A program made the translations under genes and the position numbers. From the NCBI RefSeq assembly GCF_900156455.1, contig NZ_FTNQ01000005.1, positions 123,752 to 187,751 of the forward strand: 64,000 bases of DNA. The letters run 5' to 3'. The stretch comes from Microbacterium sp. RURRCA19A. GTDB taxonomy: Bacteria > Actinomycetota > Actinomycetes > Actinomycetales > Microbacteriaceae. Under the pieces are notes generated by a model that saw only the letters and a list, made by a program, of their open reading frames with translations, was not told the origin of the DNA and made no database searches. How positions within the stretch are numbered: position 1 is the stretch's first letter; every line of letters starts with the position of its first letter. Positions 50,775 through 60,200 of the stretch are shown here, piece after piece.

Positions 50775-51226
50775 GGGCTTCTCCTTGAATTGTGTGTTGT
50801 GTCTCCATTTCCTGCGGTTGCAGGAGCGACTGCACCATCCCGTCACGCTGAGTGATGGGTGATGGCTGATGGCTGATGCCGTCGCTCCCACAGCCGATGA
50901 GACGACTTCGAGGAGTTACCTTTAGGGCCAAGTCTTATGGCCGGACACTCAACTATGTGGCTTCATGCTTTTCGTATCAGATGAAAGGCAAATCTGAGTT
51001 ATTATCGCATTTGTCGGGCATTCTGTCAATAGTCTTTAGCGTCTCGGCCTCGCGATGTCCGCTACATGTGGCGCTCAAACCGCTCCGGGGAATCGAAACT
51101 AGCGAATCTAACCTGCGGGCCCGTAAGACCTCCTCTCCCGCTTTCCCGTCTCCGAATTCACTGGTGTTGCCGAGCCCGAGTACCGCAGCATAAGCGCAGT
51201 ACGGTGAGTCGCCTGCTTGCGCGGGT
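50775..51226. other. Low-GC gap without a recognised gene
   Basis: About 450 bp, noticeably richer in A and T than the rest of the window between 50930 and 51060. It contains an open frame on the plus strand (50876-51193) that lacks a ribosome site and any family pattern. Presumably remnant or regulatory DNA of an acquired segment. Confidence 0.5.
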
Positions 51227-51811
51227 TTAGCTGAGTCCTAGCCACCTGGCCAACCCCGAGATGATGGCGTCGCTTCTTCGAAACGCTGTGGCGTCGTCGT
51301 ATGGGAGCACGTCACTCAGTTGCTGGATCGCTCTGTCAGCGTCGTGGGAGTCGGTCGGGAGCACGAGGAATTGGGCGGGGCGCAGCCCGAACCGCGGGAG
51401 GAGGGCGACGGCGCGCTGGGCGTCGTCTCGCCTGCCTTGAGGCATATCGACGACAGTAAAGCCTCGATACCTCTGGAGCGGCAGATCATGGTGGTCGCTA
51501 CGACGGCTGGGGTGTTCGATATGAATGGCCGTTTTATCGACGGTCACTACCCAGGTGCGGGGCTTTCCGACGTTGATGATGATGAGTGCAACCGCGGCGA
51601 AAACAACGGCGAGTCCTGCGCTCCAGTCGCCGTAGGCGAAGAGCAGCAGGGCGAGCGTCCACCCGATCCATGCGACGACGACGTACCACCACCAGCGATG
51701 GCGGGTATGGGCAACCTCCGTTTGCCAGCGGATCTCCGGAGCTTTGCTTCGCTTCGTTTTCGCTGCGGCCGTGGTCTTCTTCTTTGAGACGGTCTGTATC
51801 GGTGTCGTCAT
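51227..51811 (-). CDS. Hypothetical two-helix membrane protein
   Basis: 194-aa protein. A basic N-terminus (KKKTTAAAKTKRSK) precedes two adjacent helices at about residues 39-57 and 64-82 (WWWYVVVAWIGWTLALLLFA, then a second). A cytoplasmic PH-like region follows (TWVVTVDKTAIHIEHP and VDMPQGRRDDAQ). The layout, two helices followed by a small PH-like domain, resembles YdbT/bPH-type membrane proteins, but I cannot confirm a family. I chose the ATG at 51811; another lies at 51859, overlapping the alpha-E remnant. Confidence 0.55.
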   Translation of the reverse strand: MTTPIQTVSKKKTTAAAKTKRSKAPEIRWQTEVAHTRHRWWWYVVVAWIGWTLALLLFAYGDWSAGLAVVFAAVALIIINVGKPRTWVVTVDKTAIHIEHPSRRSDHHDLPLQRYRGFTVVDMPQGRRDDAQRAVALLPRFGLRPAQFLVLPTDSHDADRAIQQLSDVLPYDDATAFRRSDAIISGLARWLGLS

Positions 51812-51842
51812 GCCTTTCAGTTCTCCTGGACGATTGCGTCCG

Positions 51843-52736
51843 TTAGCGTATTTTTCCATTTGCCTGAATACCAGCCAGTCCGGTCAACTGGGTTGCCGCA
51901 TAGGCCTGGAAGCCCGCTGGGGCAGCAGCGACGGTACCAACCAGGCTCCGGCCGGTGTCTCCGCTGAACTTGCCGAGCAGGCGTTGCGCCTGGTCTGACA
52001 CACCGACACGATCGGCCCTCGGCTCGATGTCGCGCATGCACTGCTCGGCGCGGGACACCGAGAAGATGATGCTGCGCGGGAACAGCCTGTCGAGCAGCAG
52101 GAACTCGGCGGCGTTGCGCGCGCTCGGCACGCCGCGGTAAGTGCGCAGGTAGGCCTCGTACGCGCCGCAGGAGCGGAGGATCGTGGTCCAGCTCGGTCCG
52201 CTCGCCTCCGTGAGCGATCGCGTGGCGAGCAGTCGCGCCGTCATGTCTGCGCGCTCGAGGGAGCGGCCGAGCGTGAAGAACTGCCACGCTTCATCCCGGC
52301 TCGTCGCCGACTCGATGATGCCCACGGCGAGGGCGCAGCGCTCGCGCACCCAGCCGAAGAATTCGTGCACCTTGTCTGCGGAGACCTTGCGGGGCATCCG
52401 GGCGCGCGTGGTGTTGAGGCACTCCCACAGCTCGGTCGAGACGATCTCGCGAGCGCGGCGGGCGTTCTCCCGAGCCGCGCCGAGCGAGTAGGCGATGGAT
52501 GCCGGCTCCGAGCGGTCGACGGCGAGAATCTCGAGCACGCTCTGGCGGTTGAGTTGCCGGTCTTCGGGCACCTCGCTGCCCATGACGCTCAGGAGGGAGC
52601 GGCACGCGAGATCCTCCTCGATCCACGGGTCTTCGAGCAGGAGCTGAAGGTGCACGTCGAGGATGCGCGCTGTGCCGTCGCTGCGTTCGATGTAGCGCCC
52701 GATCCAGAACAGGCTCTCGGCGATGCGGCTCAGCAT
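51843..52736 (-). pseudogene. Alpha-E domain protein, C-terminally altered
   Basis: 297 aa from the ATG at 52736. The first ~250 residues are a good alpha-E (DUF403) protein: [58 protein letters not shown] and GPSWTTILRSCGAYEAYLRT (each abridged). After DQAQRLLGK the expected family tail (about 50 residues with LEYRP and YFPT patterns, from memory) is absent, replaced by an unrelated Ala/Gly-rich stretch ending ANGKIR. The partner gene upstream is clearly broken, so this is probably also a remnant. The usual third gene, a transglutaminase, is missing. Confidence 0.65.
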
Positions 52737-54444
52737 GCTGGTACCTCGCGGGTCCCCTCGGTCGCAGGCTCCCTCGGCGCTGGGGTCGCGCAATCGCTGG
52801 CGCGATTGCCCATAGCTCCACCGCGCGCCTGCTGCTGCTGCTCCTGCTGGCCGTGCCCTAGCGGCCGATCGCGCGGGGCGTGATCCTGCTCGGGATGCCG
52901 TGACGACGAGACGACGTTGATGGGTGACGTGTCTGTCGCCGCGGCTTGGCCCGCGACGAGACCCTGGATCGAGTGGCGCGACACCGTGAGCGGGTCCTGA
53001 CCGACGACCCAGGTGTCCTTCGAGCCGCCGCCCTGCGAGCTGTTGACGACGAGTTCGCCTTCGGTGAGTGCCACCCGCGTGAGTCCACCGGGGAGCACCC
53101 AGATGTCGTTGCCGTCGTTAACCGCGAAGGGCCGCAGATCCGCGTGGCGGGGCCGCATCCCGGCATCAACAAGGGTCGGGATGGTCGACAGCTGCACGAC
53201 GGGTTGCGCGATCCAACCGCGCGGGTCTGTGAGCAGCGTCTGCTTGAGCTTGGTGAGCTCGTCTTTGGATGCCGCGGGCCCGATCACGAGGCCCTTGCCG
53301 CGGAGCCGTCCACGGGCTTGATCACGAGCTCGTCGAGACGGTCGAGCACCTCCTCGAGCGACGCCGGGTCTTCGAGACGCCAGGTCTGCACGTTGGGCAG
53401 AATCGCATCCTCGCCGAGGTAATAGCGCGTGAGGTCGGGCAGATAGGTGTACACGAGCTTGTCGTCCGCCACACCATTGCCCACCGCGTTAGCGATCGTA
53501 ACGTTGCCGAGGCGCGCAGCGAGCATGAGCCCGGGAGAGCCGAGCATCGAGTCCGCGCGGAACTGCAGTGGGTCGAGAAACTCGTCGTCGACGCGGCGGT
53601 AGATCACGTCGACGCGCGTGGGGCCGGCGGTCGTGCGCATCCAGACCCGACCGCCGGAGCAGAACAGATCGCGGCCCTCGACGAGCTCGACACCCATGAG
53701 CCGAGCGAGCAGCGTGTGTTCGAAGTACGCCGAGTTGTAGACACCGGGTGTGAGGACGACCACCGTAGGGTCTTCCACACCACCGGGCGCAGAAGCTCGC
53801 AGGGCACCCAACAGCTTGTGGGGATAGTCGCCGACCGGTCACACGCGCATCGACACGAAAAGTTCGGGAAGGGTCTGCGCCATGACCCGGCGGTTGGAGA
53901 TGACGTAGCTCACTCCGCTGGGCACGCGAACGTTGTCTTCGAGGACCCGCCAGGCGCCCTTCTCGTCGCGGATAAGGTCGATGCCCGAAACCTGGATGCG
54001 CACGCCGTTCGCGGGCTCGATCCCCGCGGCCTCGCGGTGGAAATGGCTCGAACTCGTGACGAGCCGTGCAGGGATCACGCCGTCCTTGACCGCTGCCTGG
54101 GCGCCCTAGATATCGGCGAGGAAGGCCTCGAGTGCCCTGACTGGCTGCTTGATACCTGCCTCGACAGTGAGCCACTCGGCCTGATCGATCACGCGAGGCA
54201 CGGCATCCAGCGGGAACGGTCGCTCTTCGCCCGCGAAGTCGAAGGTGACACCTTGAGCGAGATACGAACTCGCGAGAGCGTCAGTGCGCCCGCGCAGCTC
54301 ATCCTGCGTCATCTGCGCGAGGGCGCCCTGGATCTCCTTGTACGACGCACGAGCCGCTCCCGGCGTGGCAAACATCTCGTCCCACGCGGGCGTGCCGGTG
54401 CCCTTGGTGGCGGTGGCACCGTAGCCGTCGAACAGGTCAGCCAT
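52730..54444 (-). pseudogene. Circularly permuted ATP-grasp protein, broken
   Basis: Recognisable over its full length from MADLFDGYGAT (54444) to the tail overlapping the alpha-E start. It carries at least three lesions. A TAG at 54106-54108 replaces a Tyr codon in ADI-[stop]-GAQAAVKDGVIPARL. A TGA at 53839-53841 is CGA changed to TGA in SMRV-[stop][11 protein letters not shown] one-base deletion near 53313 falls in the [13 protein letters not shown] loop, shifting the frame before [14 protein letters not shown]. The reading frame is otherwise preserved, so decay is recent. Intact relatives pair with alpha-E proteins, probably in peptide-ligase-type reactions. Confidence 0.88.
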
Positions 54445-54500
54445 GGCTTGAGCCTAGGGCCGCGATGTTGCGGTGGTGTTTCAGCGCGCTCGAGCGCGTA

Positions 54501-54650
54501 TCAGCCGTCCATCGGCTCAAGTACGAAGACCGGGATCTCGTGATCGGTCTTGGCCTGATGGTCGGCATTGGGCGGGTAGGCCGCGACGGCGCGCTACCAC
54601 CAGGTCAGTTCAGCAAGGATGGGCTGCGGGTTCGTCAGAACATGCCCAGT
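54501..54650 (-). pseudogene. Remnant of a deazaflavin-dependent nitroreductase-like (DUF385) gene
   Basis: The minus strand reads NPQPILAELTWW-[TAG at 54594]-RAVAAYPPNADHQAKTDHEIPVFVLEP-MDG-stop (shown in parts). The AYPPxADxQxKTDxEIPVFVLEP pattern is the C-terminal end of deazaflavin-dependent nitroreductases. Only about 50 residues remain, with an internal stop. It lies between two other units in the decayed region. Confidence 0.6.
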
Positions 54651-54687
54651 GTAAGAGAGCGGTCTGGCACAAGATCGTCCATGTGGG

Positions 54688-55455
54688 CTAGCTTCGCGAC
54701 ACTGACTGGCGGCGGCGGGACCAGGCCCCGCAGATGTGGTCGTGCATCGTCGCGGCGGCCTGTTCCGCGTTTCCGGCCACTATGGCATCGAGAATTGCCT
54801 TGTGCTCCGCGAGGGTGAGCACCAGGGCCTCCTGCGTGACGGCGCCTGTGAAACGGGAGCTCTCGCGGGCGCGTGCAAACAGGATGTGTGTGATGTTGGC
54901 CGCCAGGAGATTGCCTGACTGCTCCATCACCGTGTAATGGAACTCGGCGTCGGCATCAATGTATGTTTCGAAGTCGTCGAACGTGGCGACACTGCGCTGG
55001 TAGGCCTCCTCTAGGGCCGCGCTGAGTTCAGGGGTCTGGCGGCTTGCTGCTGCCGAGGCCATCGAGGCTTCGAGGCTTGCCCGCACCACGGTGAGTTCGT
55101 CGAGCACGCCCAAAGAATCATCGTGGTCGACGAGGGCGGACAGCACTACGGGGTCAAGCACGTTCCAGGCGGTCGCGGGGTTGACTGTCGTGCCGCGTCC
55201 CTGGGCCACGGTGAGTAGGCCCTTCTCCTCGACGCGCTTCACCGACTCACGGATGACTGTTCGGCTCACGCCGAACTGCTGGCTGAGGCTGCTCTCGGGC
55301 GGCAGTACGTCGCCGGGCTGGAGCTCGCCAGTAACGATGGCGCCCACGAGGTCTGTCACCACAGCGACGCCCAGGGGGGCCGAGGGAGTGCGCATGGACG
55401 ATCCCGCGAGCACGCGCCGCAGCGGTGGTCGCTGGTCGGGGGCGTAGGCAGTCAT
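54688..55455 (-). CDS. FadR-family (GntR/FCD) regulator
   Basis: 255-aa regulator with a winged helix at about residues 30-95 (LVGAIVTGELQPGDVLPPE, FGVSRTVIRESVKRVEEKG, VAQGRGTTVNP) and an FCD domain with ligand-type residues in DADAEFHYTVMEQSGN and EHKAILDAI. The first 20 residues may be an extension; an ATG at 55395 is an alternative start. It probably controls the beta-helix enzyme and the sugar ABC operon to its right, whose upstream regions share TCATACAT-type elements. Confidence 0.85.
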   Translation of the reverse strand: MTAYAPDQRPPLRRVLAGSSMRTPSAPLGVAVVTDLVGAIVTGELQPGDVLPPESSLSQQFGVSRTVIRESVKRVEEKGLLTVAQGRGTTVNPATAWNVLDPVVLSALVDHDDSLGVLDELTVVRASLEASMASAAASRQTPELSAALEEAYQRSVATFDDFETYIDADAEFHYTVMEQSGNLLAANITHILFARARESSRFTGAVTQEALVLTLAEHKAILDAIVAGNAEQAAATMHDHICGAWSRRRQSVSRS

Positions 55456-55573
55456 GCTTCAGTGTAAGACGCGCCGGTCTAAAGCTGCGCGAGCCGCGCC
55501 TGCCGCGCCCCTAGGCGAAGTCCGGTCGGCTCGGCCCCTGACTTTCATCATGGTGAGTGAAGCGCCTCGTCGC

Positions 55574-55604
55574 GAGGCCGGGGCGGGCCTGTCGCCCCGG
55601 CCTC
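55574..55604. terminator. Perfect 11-bp hairpin in the 55.5-55.8 kb gap
   Basis: GAGGCCGGGGC and GCCCCGGCCTC pair fully around a 9-nt loop. It lies between the divergent GntR and beta-helix genes, where no terminator is needed now, so it may be left from a lost gene. Confidence 0.5.
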
Positions 55605-55724
55605 GCCCGGTATGCGCTGTCGTTGCCGACCTCATCCGCCAACCCGGCGGGCCAAGCACAGGTTCGTGCGTCTGGTCCGATCGCCTCATCAGGGCAAGCA
55701 ACTCGAAAAAACTTTCGGGGTGTG

Positions 55725-55743
55725 AGGTCATACATCATATATG
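55725..55743. promoter_or_regulatory. Candidate GntR site upstream of the beta-helix gene
   Basis: AGGTCATACATCATAT (55725-55740) resembles one strand of the palindrome at 60201-60220 (AGATCATACATGTGAT). It stands 55-70 bp before the GTG start at 55798 and is AT-rich relative to its surroundings. Confidence 0.4.
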
Positions 55744-55797
55744 CTTTCACTTTGGGAAGGCCAAAGCCGGCTTTTCTCTCAACCACTGGAGGCAAGG

Positions 55798-58700
55798 GTG
55801 CTTCAATTTCGTCTGGTTCCATCGGGGATGAAGGCAAGAATGGCGGCGATGGTCGTCATTGGGCTCAGCGTCGCTTCGGTAGTCGTTCTTCCCTCCCCGG
55901 CCTACGCCGCGGTAACCACGATCTATGTGGCCCCATCCGGTTCAGACTCTTCGGCGGGGACCCTGGCAGACCCCATCTCGCTAGCGGGTGCACGCCAACA
56001 GGTTCGTTCGATTAATTCATCAATGGCGGACGACATCGTCGTCCAGCTTGCGGGAGGCACCTATCGGCTAGCCGACACGTTTCAGTTGACGGCCGCGGAC
56101 TCGGGGTTCAACGGTCACACGGTGACGTGGGAAGCCGCTCCTGGGGCAACGCCGGTAATTTCCGGCGCGACTCGGGTGACCGGCTGGTCTCTTGTCTCTG
56201 GAGGCGCCGGCATCTATCAGGCATCTGTTCCTGCCGGAAGTTCCACTCGAAGCCTTTTTGTTGACGGGCACACTGCTTCGCGCGCGCGGACGCAATTGCC
56301 GAGACCGACTTTCGATGCCACGGGAGTATCCAGTTCAAACCCAGCGTGGGATTCGGTTAAGTCTTTGCCCGGGGCGGCGCTGGCCAATGTGGAGTTGCGG
56401 AGTATCGGCGCCTTCACCGACCGATACTCACGTGTGTCAGGCCTGAGCAGTGACGGCAGCACGATTGTCATGGCGCAGCCTGCATGGAAGAACAACACGT
56501 GGGGATGGGACCACATGGCAGCACCGTTCACCGACTTCGGCTTCTATGCCGAGAATGCTTTGGCGTTCCTTGACTCTGCTGATGAGTGGTTCTTAGACAC
56601 CAATTCGAACACGCTGTACTACAAGCCGGCCAATGGCGTGAACGCGGAGGACCTCGATATTGAGCTGCCGCGACTGCAAACGTTGATGACATTGAACGGC
56701 TCGTCGGCGGATTCTCAGGCGCACAACATTTCATTCTCGGGGATCACCTTCACGGGCACGACGTGGAACGAGCCAACGGTGACGGGTGGGTACGTAGACC
56801 AGCAGACGGGCGGCTACATGTCACTTCGCAGTGACGCGTACCCGTCTGGTGGATATGCAAACTTTGAATACTCTCGCCCGGATTGGCAACTCATGCCCTC
56901 GGCGATACAGGTTGCTGCAGCCCGCGATGTCACATTTGACAGTGTGACGCTCACGGCGCTCGGGGCCGGAGGTTTGGGTATCGGAAACGACGCGGTGTCA
57001 AACCTCAGTGGTGTCGGCCTAGCGACTCAGAACATCACGGTGACGAACTCCGACTTCTTCCAGATCGGCGCGAACGCGATGACCATCGGGGGGATTCTGC
57101 AAGATGCCCACCACCCCGGAACACTCAACGATGCAACCGGCACTCGCGACCCGTCGGTCAGCGACCAAACTGTGGCGAATATGACCCTGTCGAACATCGT
57201 CGTGAGCTACAACTCGATTCGAGGGGCCGGTGAGATCTACACCAGCGCTACAGGAATTCTCATGACGTATGTTCAGAATTCTACGATCGAGCACAACGAC
57301 GTAGTCGACATGCCGTACTCGGGAATCGCCACGGGCTACGGCTGGGGAGCCAACGACGCCGGAGGCAGTTCTGACTACGCGGGTCGCGGTCTCTACGGGT
57401 ATCAGCCACGATTCACGACGCCGACCACGTCGCAGAACAACACGATCAAAGCGAACTATGTTGCCCGCATATCGACAACTCACAACGACACTGGCGCGAT
57501 CTATAACCTGTCGGCCAGCCCAGGGACCCTGTACTTCCAGAATTTCATCACCGACATTGCGATCGCCGACGCATCGCGATTCATTTGGTCCTTCTACCCT
57601 GACGAAGGGTCTGGAGACTTGACATGGCTGCAGAACGTGTCGAACACCTCCCCCACCGCCTGGGTGAGGCCAAATCCCTATAGTTCAAACATTTCCAATC
57701 TCACGGGCTACGGAAACTGGGCCGCGACCGCTCCCGGCTCGAGCTACACGGGCATCGGAGACACGAACTATGGGTCTCCAGGAAACTGGCCTTGCGCCGC
57801 AGCTACCGTGATCTCAGACGCTGGGGTACTTCCCGCACAACGTACGGCACCTGATATCGCGACCAGGCCCACGAGCTGCAGTGAACCGCCGTGTGCTGCT
57901 GGTTCGTTGTGTGAGGTGGAGGCTGGCGTTCTGACTGGCGGGGCTGCTGTTGCATCAGATCATCCTGGGTTTACCGGTTCGGGGTTTGTTGCCTTGGATG
58001 CCGTGGGTAAGCAGACCAGCACCCTGGTGAGCGTGCCCTCGGCCGGGACTTTCGTGTTGACGCTGCGATACACAGCCGGACCGGATGGTCCCCCGGCCGC
58101 GGTGGATCGCACCGTGACAGTCACCGCCGGTGGGGTGGCTCAAGTCGTCACGCTCCCCAAGACAACGAGTTGGGATGCCTGGACGGAAAAGTCCGTTCAG
58201 GTGGTGCTGCCAGCGGGTGCCTCGACGATCTCGGTGACGCACGTGGCCGGCAACACCGGCTTCATCAACCTGGACAACCTGAGCTTCAGACTGCCCGCGC
58301 CGTGTGCTGCTGGTTCGTTGTGTGAGGTGGAGGCTGGCGTTCTGACTGGCGGGGCTGCTGTTGCATCAGATCATCCTGGGTTTACCGGTTCGGGGTTTGT
58401 TGCCTTGGATGCCGTGGGTAAGCAGACCAGCACCCTGGTGAGCGTGCCCTCGGCCGGGACTTTCGTGTTGACGCTGCGATACACAGCCGGACCGGATGGT
58501 CCCCCGGCCGCGGTGGATCGCACCGTGACAGTCACCGCCGGTGGGGTGGCTCAAGTCGTCACGCTCCCCAAGACAACGAGTTGGGATGCCTGGACGGAAA
58601 AGTCCGTTCAGGTGGTGCTGCCAGCGGGTGCCTCGACGATCTCGGTGACGCACGTGGCCGGCAACACCGGCTTCATCAACCTGGACAACCTGAGCTTCAG

Positions 58701-58980
58701 ACTGCCCGCGCCGATCGAGCCCGAGCCGGGCGGCGGCGACGACGGTGGCGACGGCTCGGGAGACCCGACGCCGGACGGCGGCTCCGGGAACCCGGTGACC
58801 GGAGGCGGGTCTTCGGCATCCGGTCCCGGCGGCGGCGAGTCGTCGGGCGCGTCCGACCGAGGCCTGGCTCGGACGGGTCTGAACGCCGACGGCGTCATCG
58901 CCACGGCGTGGGGAGCGTTCGGCCTGATGGTCCTCGGCGCCGGGGCGCTCCTCGTGCGGCGCCGTCGGAGCGACGTCTGA
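55798..58980 (+). CDS. Cell-wall-anchored parallel beta-helix enzyme, GH141-like, with duplicated CBM
   Basis: 1060-aa surface protein. The signal peptide (about residues 10-38) ends PAYAAVT. Residues about 40-690 are a right-handed beta-helix with GH141-like segments: IYVAPSGSDSSAGT, ENALAFLDSADEWFLDTNSNTLYYKP at about 257-282 (abridged) and HNDVVDMPYSGIATGYGWG. Two identical 137-residue CBM6/35-like modules start at about 698 and 835. A Gly/Ser/Pro/Asp linker leads to the sorting signal LARTG, a helix and RRRRSDV. The GTG at 55798 has GGAGG 5 nt upstream. GH141 members include fucosidases and xylanases; pectin-degrading lyase activity is an alternative. Confidence 0.8.
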   Translation: MLQFRLVPSGMKARMAAMVVIGLSVASVVVLPSPAYAAVTTIYVAPSGSDSSAGTLADPISLAGARQQVRSINSSMADDIVVQLAGGTYRLADTFQLTAADSGFNGHTVTWEAAPGATPVISGATRVTGWSLVSGGAGIYQASVPAGSSTRSLFVDGHTASRARTQLPRPTFDATGVSSSNPAWDSVKSLPGAALANVELRSIGAFTDRYSRVSGLSSDGSTIVMAQPAWKNNTWGWDHMAAPFTDFGFYAENALAFLDSADEWFLDTNSNTLYYKPANGVNAEDLDIELPRLQTLMTLNGSSADSQAHNISFSGITFTGTTWNEPTVTGGYVDQQTGGYMSLRSDAYPSGGYANFEYSRPDWQLMPSAIQVAAARDVTFDSVTLTALGAGGLGIGNDAVSNLSGVGLATQNITVTNSDFFQIGANAMTIGGILQDAHHPGTLNDATGTRDPSVSDQTVANMTLSNIVVSYNSIRGAGEIYTSATGILMTYVQNSTIEHNDVVDMPYSGIATGYGWGANDAGGSSDYAGRGLYGYQPRFTTPTTSQNNTIKANYVARISTTHNDTGAIYNLSASPGTLYFQNFITDIAIADASRFIWSFYPDEGSGDLTWLQNVSNTSPTAWVRPNPYSSNISNLTGYGNWAATAPGSSYTGIGDTNYGSPGNWPCAAATVISDAGVLPAQRTAPDIATRPTSCSEPPCAAGSLCEVEAGVLTGGAAVASDHPGFTGSGFVALDAVGKQTSTLVSVPSAGTFVLTLRYTAGPDGPPAAVDRTVTVTAGGVAQVVTLPKTTSWDAWTEKSVQVVLPAGASTISVTHVAGNTGFINLDNLSFRLPAPCAAGSLCEVEAGVLTGGAAVASDHPGFTGSGFVALDAVGKQTSTLVSVPSAGTFVLTLRYTAGPDGPPAAVDRTVTVTAGGVAQVVTLPKTTSWDAWTEKSVQVVLPAGASTISVTHVAGNTGFINLDNLSFRLPAPIEPEPGGGDDGGDGSGDPTPDGGSGNPVTGGGSSASGPGGGESSGASDRGLARTGLNADGVIATAWGAFGLMVLGAGALLVRRRRSDV
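57891..58712 (+). repeat. Perfect 411-bp tandem duplication
   Basis: 57891-58301 and 58302-58712 appear identical throughout, including silent positions. Each copy encodes one 137-residue carbohydrate-binding module beginning CAAGSLCEVEAGVL, so the reading frame is kept. Identity at silent sites implies a very recent duplication or ongoing gene conversion. Confidence 0.9.
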
Positions 58981-59089
58981 CCGCGTGAGAACCGAGGCCG
59001 TGCCGGTGGTCGAGCGACGACCGGCACGGCCTCGTCGCGTGCACGCCCGCGCCCCGCGGGGCTCCTCGGGGAGGGGAAACGTGACGGCA

Positions 59090-59645
59090 GCTCGTTCAGC
59101 TGGCCCGCGACCATGCGGGTGGACCACCGCGTGCGCGGCGGGGAGTGGACGCAGGGCGAGACGCTGACCGTGCCGACGCCGTCCAGCGGGGCCCCGCGGG
59201 TCGACGTGCCCGTGACCGGCGCCGCCGCGGGATCGGTCACGGCGCTCGCGCGCACGGTCGCTCCCACGCGGGGCTCGCCCGCGATCGTCGGCGCCGCGAC
59301 GCCCACCGTGCGCGCGATCGTCACGGTGTAGGTGCGCGCGGTGGCGTCGGGGGCGGTGACCGTCACGGAGCCGACACCGTCAGCGTCGCCGGGCTGCGTC
59401 ACCACGACGCTCGCACCGGTGTCGACGGCCAGCGCGTGGAGCGTCGGCCAGGCCGCACCCGTCGAGTCGACGGTGTAGGCGAACCGGTCGGGGGCGAATC
59501 CGTCCACGACCTGGTCCCCCACCGTGAGGCGGGCGAGATCCGCGATCCCCGCCGGAGCGGGAGCGGCGGCGAAGATCTCGACCTCCGACACGATCATGTG
59601 CGTCTGCGACCGCGCGTTCATCACGACCCGCACCTCGTGTACGAC
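59090..59645 (-). pseudogene. Remnant of a secreted multidomain (discoidin/Ig-like) protein
   Basis: The minus strand reads EVRVVMNARSQTHMIVSEVEIFA, a discoidin-like end, then DLARLTVGDQVVDGFAPDRFAYTVD and SVTVTAPDATARTYTVTI, a cadherin-like beta-sandwich repeat common in actinobacterial secreted glycosidases (abridged). The similarity fades after TIAGEPRVGATVRASAV. It has no start or catalytic domain and is oriented against the neighbouring genes. Confidence 0.6.
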
Positions 59646-59649
59646 TGGT

Positions 59650-59838
59650 CCGTTGTGTGAAGTGAAGGCTGCTGCGCTGGCCTTCACTGGCGCGGGCGGC
59701 GCGCTCCCGCTGCTCGCGCTGGGTACCGCACTTGTGGCGGCGGGAGCCCTGCTAGTGATTCTCTTCGTCCACCGACGCGAAGGCCGCCACGGCCGTGCGT
59801 CACGTCGTCGCGGCATTCACAACGAGCCTGTCGCATGA
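59650..59838 (+). pseudogene. Fragment of a CBM start joined to a sortase sorting signal
   Basis: The plus strand reads PLCEVKAAALAFTGAGGALPLLAL (in parts), then a membrane helix and HRREGRHGRASRRRG. The LCEVKA stretch resembles the opening LCEVEA of the CBM module at 57891, and LAFTG plus helix plus arginines is a cell-wall sorting tail. No start or body is attached, so it is a leftover of a second anchored protein. Confidence 0.55.
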
Positions 59839-60200
59839 TTGCTCACCCTGCACTCAGTCGGGGAGATTGACTACCAGAGAGAGCTCTGGGGTCTGATGAG
59901 CATCGCCTCTGCCGGACGAGCGATGGCGAGGGCGCTGATCGATCAGGGATGCCCTGGGCTGAGTCCCGGTGACCGGCCGATCGAACGACTGAGGCGTTGA
60001 GACGCGACGCCCTTGCCGACCTTTCGCGCCTCATCCTGGGCAGAGCGTCGCGTTGGTCAGCGGCGCGTCGTGTTAGGCGCGGGTGGAGGGTCGCCCAGCA
60101 CCGAGAGAAGGTTTGCTGGGCGATCATCAGCACGCGGTGGCGTGACATCGACCCGCCTGATCGAGTCGACAGCGGTGCATCATTGCGCTCCCGTTGCAAA
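59839..60200. other. Gap without a recognised gene
   Basis: About 360 bp with no frame showing a family pattern or ribosome site on either strand. It separates surface-protein debris from the sugar ABC operon. Confidence 0.5.

Noticed and set aside
50876..51193. Plus-strand frame in the low-GC gap as a gene
   Set aside because: No ribosome site, no recognisable family and irregular composition.
52365..54543. Plus-strand frames over the ATP-grasp/alpha-E region
   Set aside because: The minus strand shows clear family sequence despite its lesions; the plus frames are shadows.
59113..59331. Plus-strand 72-codon frame as a small gene
   Set aside because: It is antisense to a recognisable surface-protein remnant and has no family pattern.
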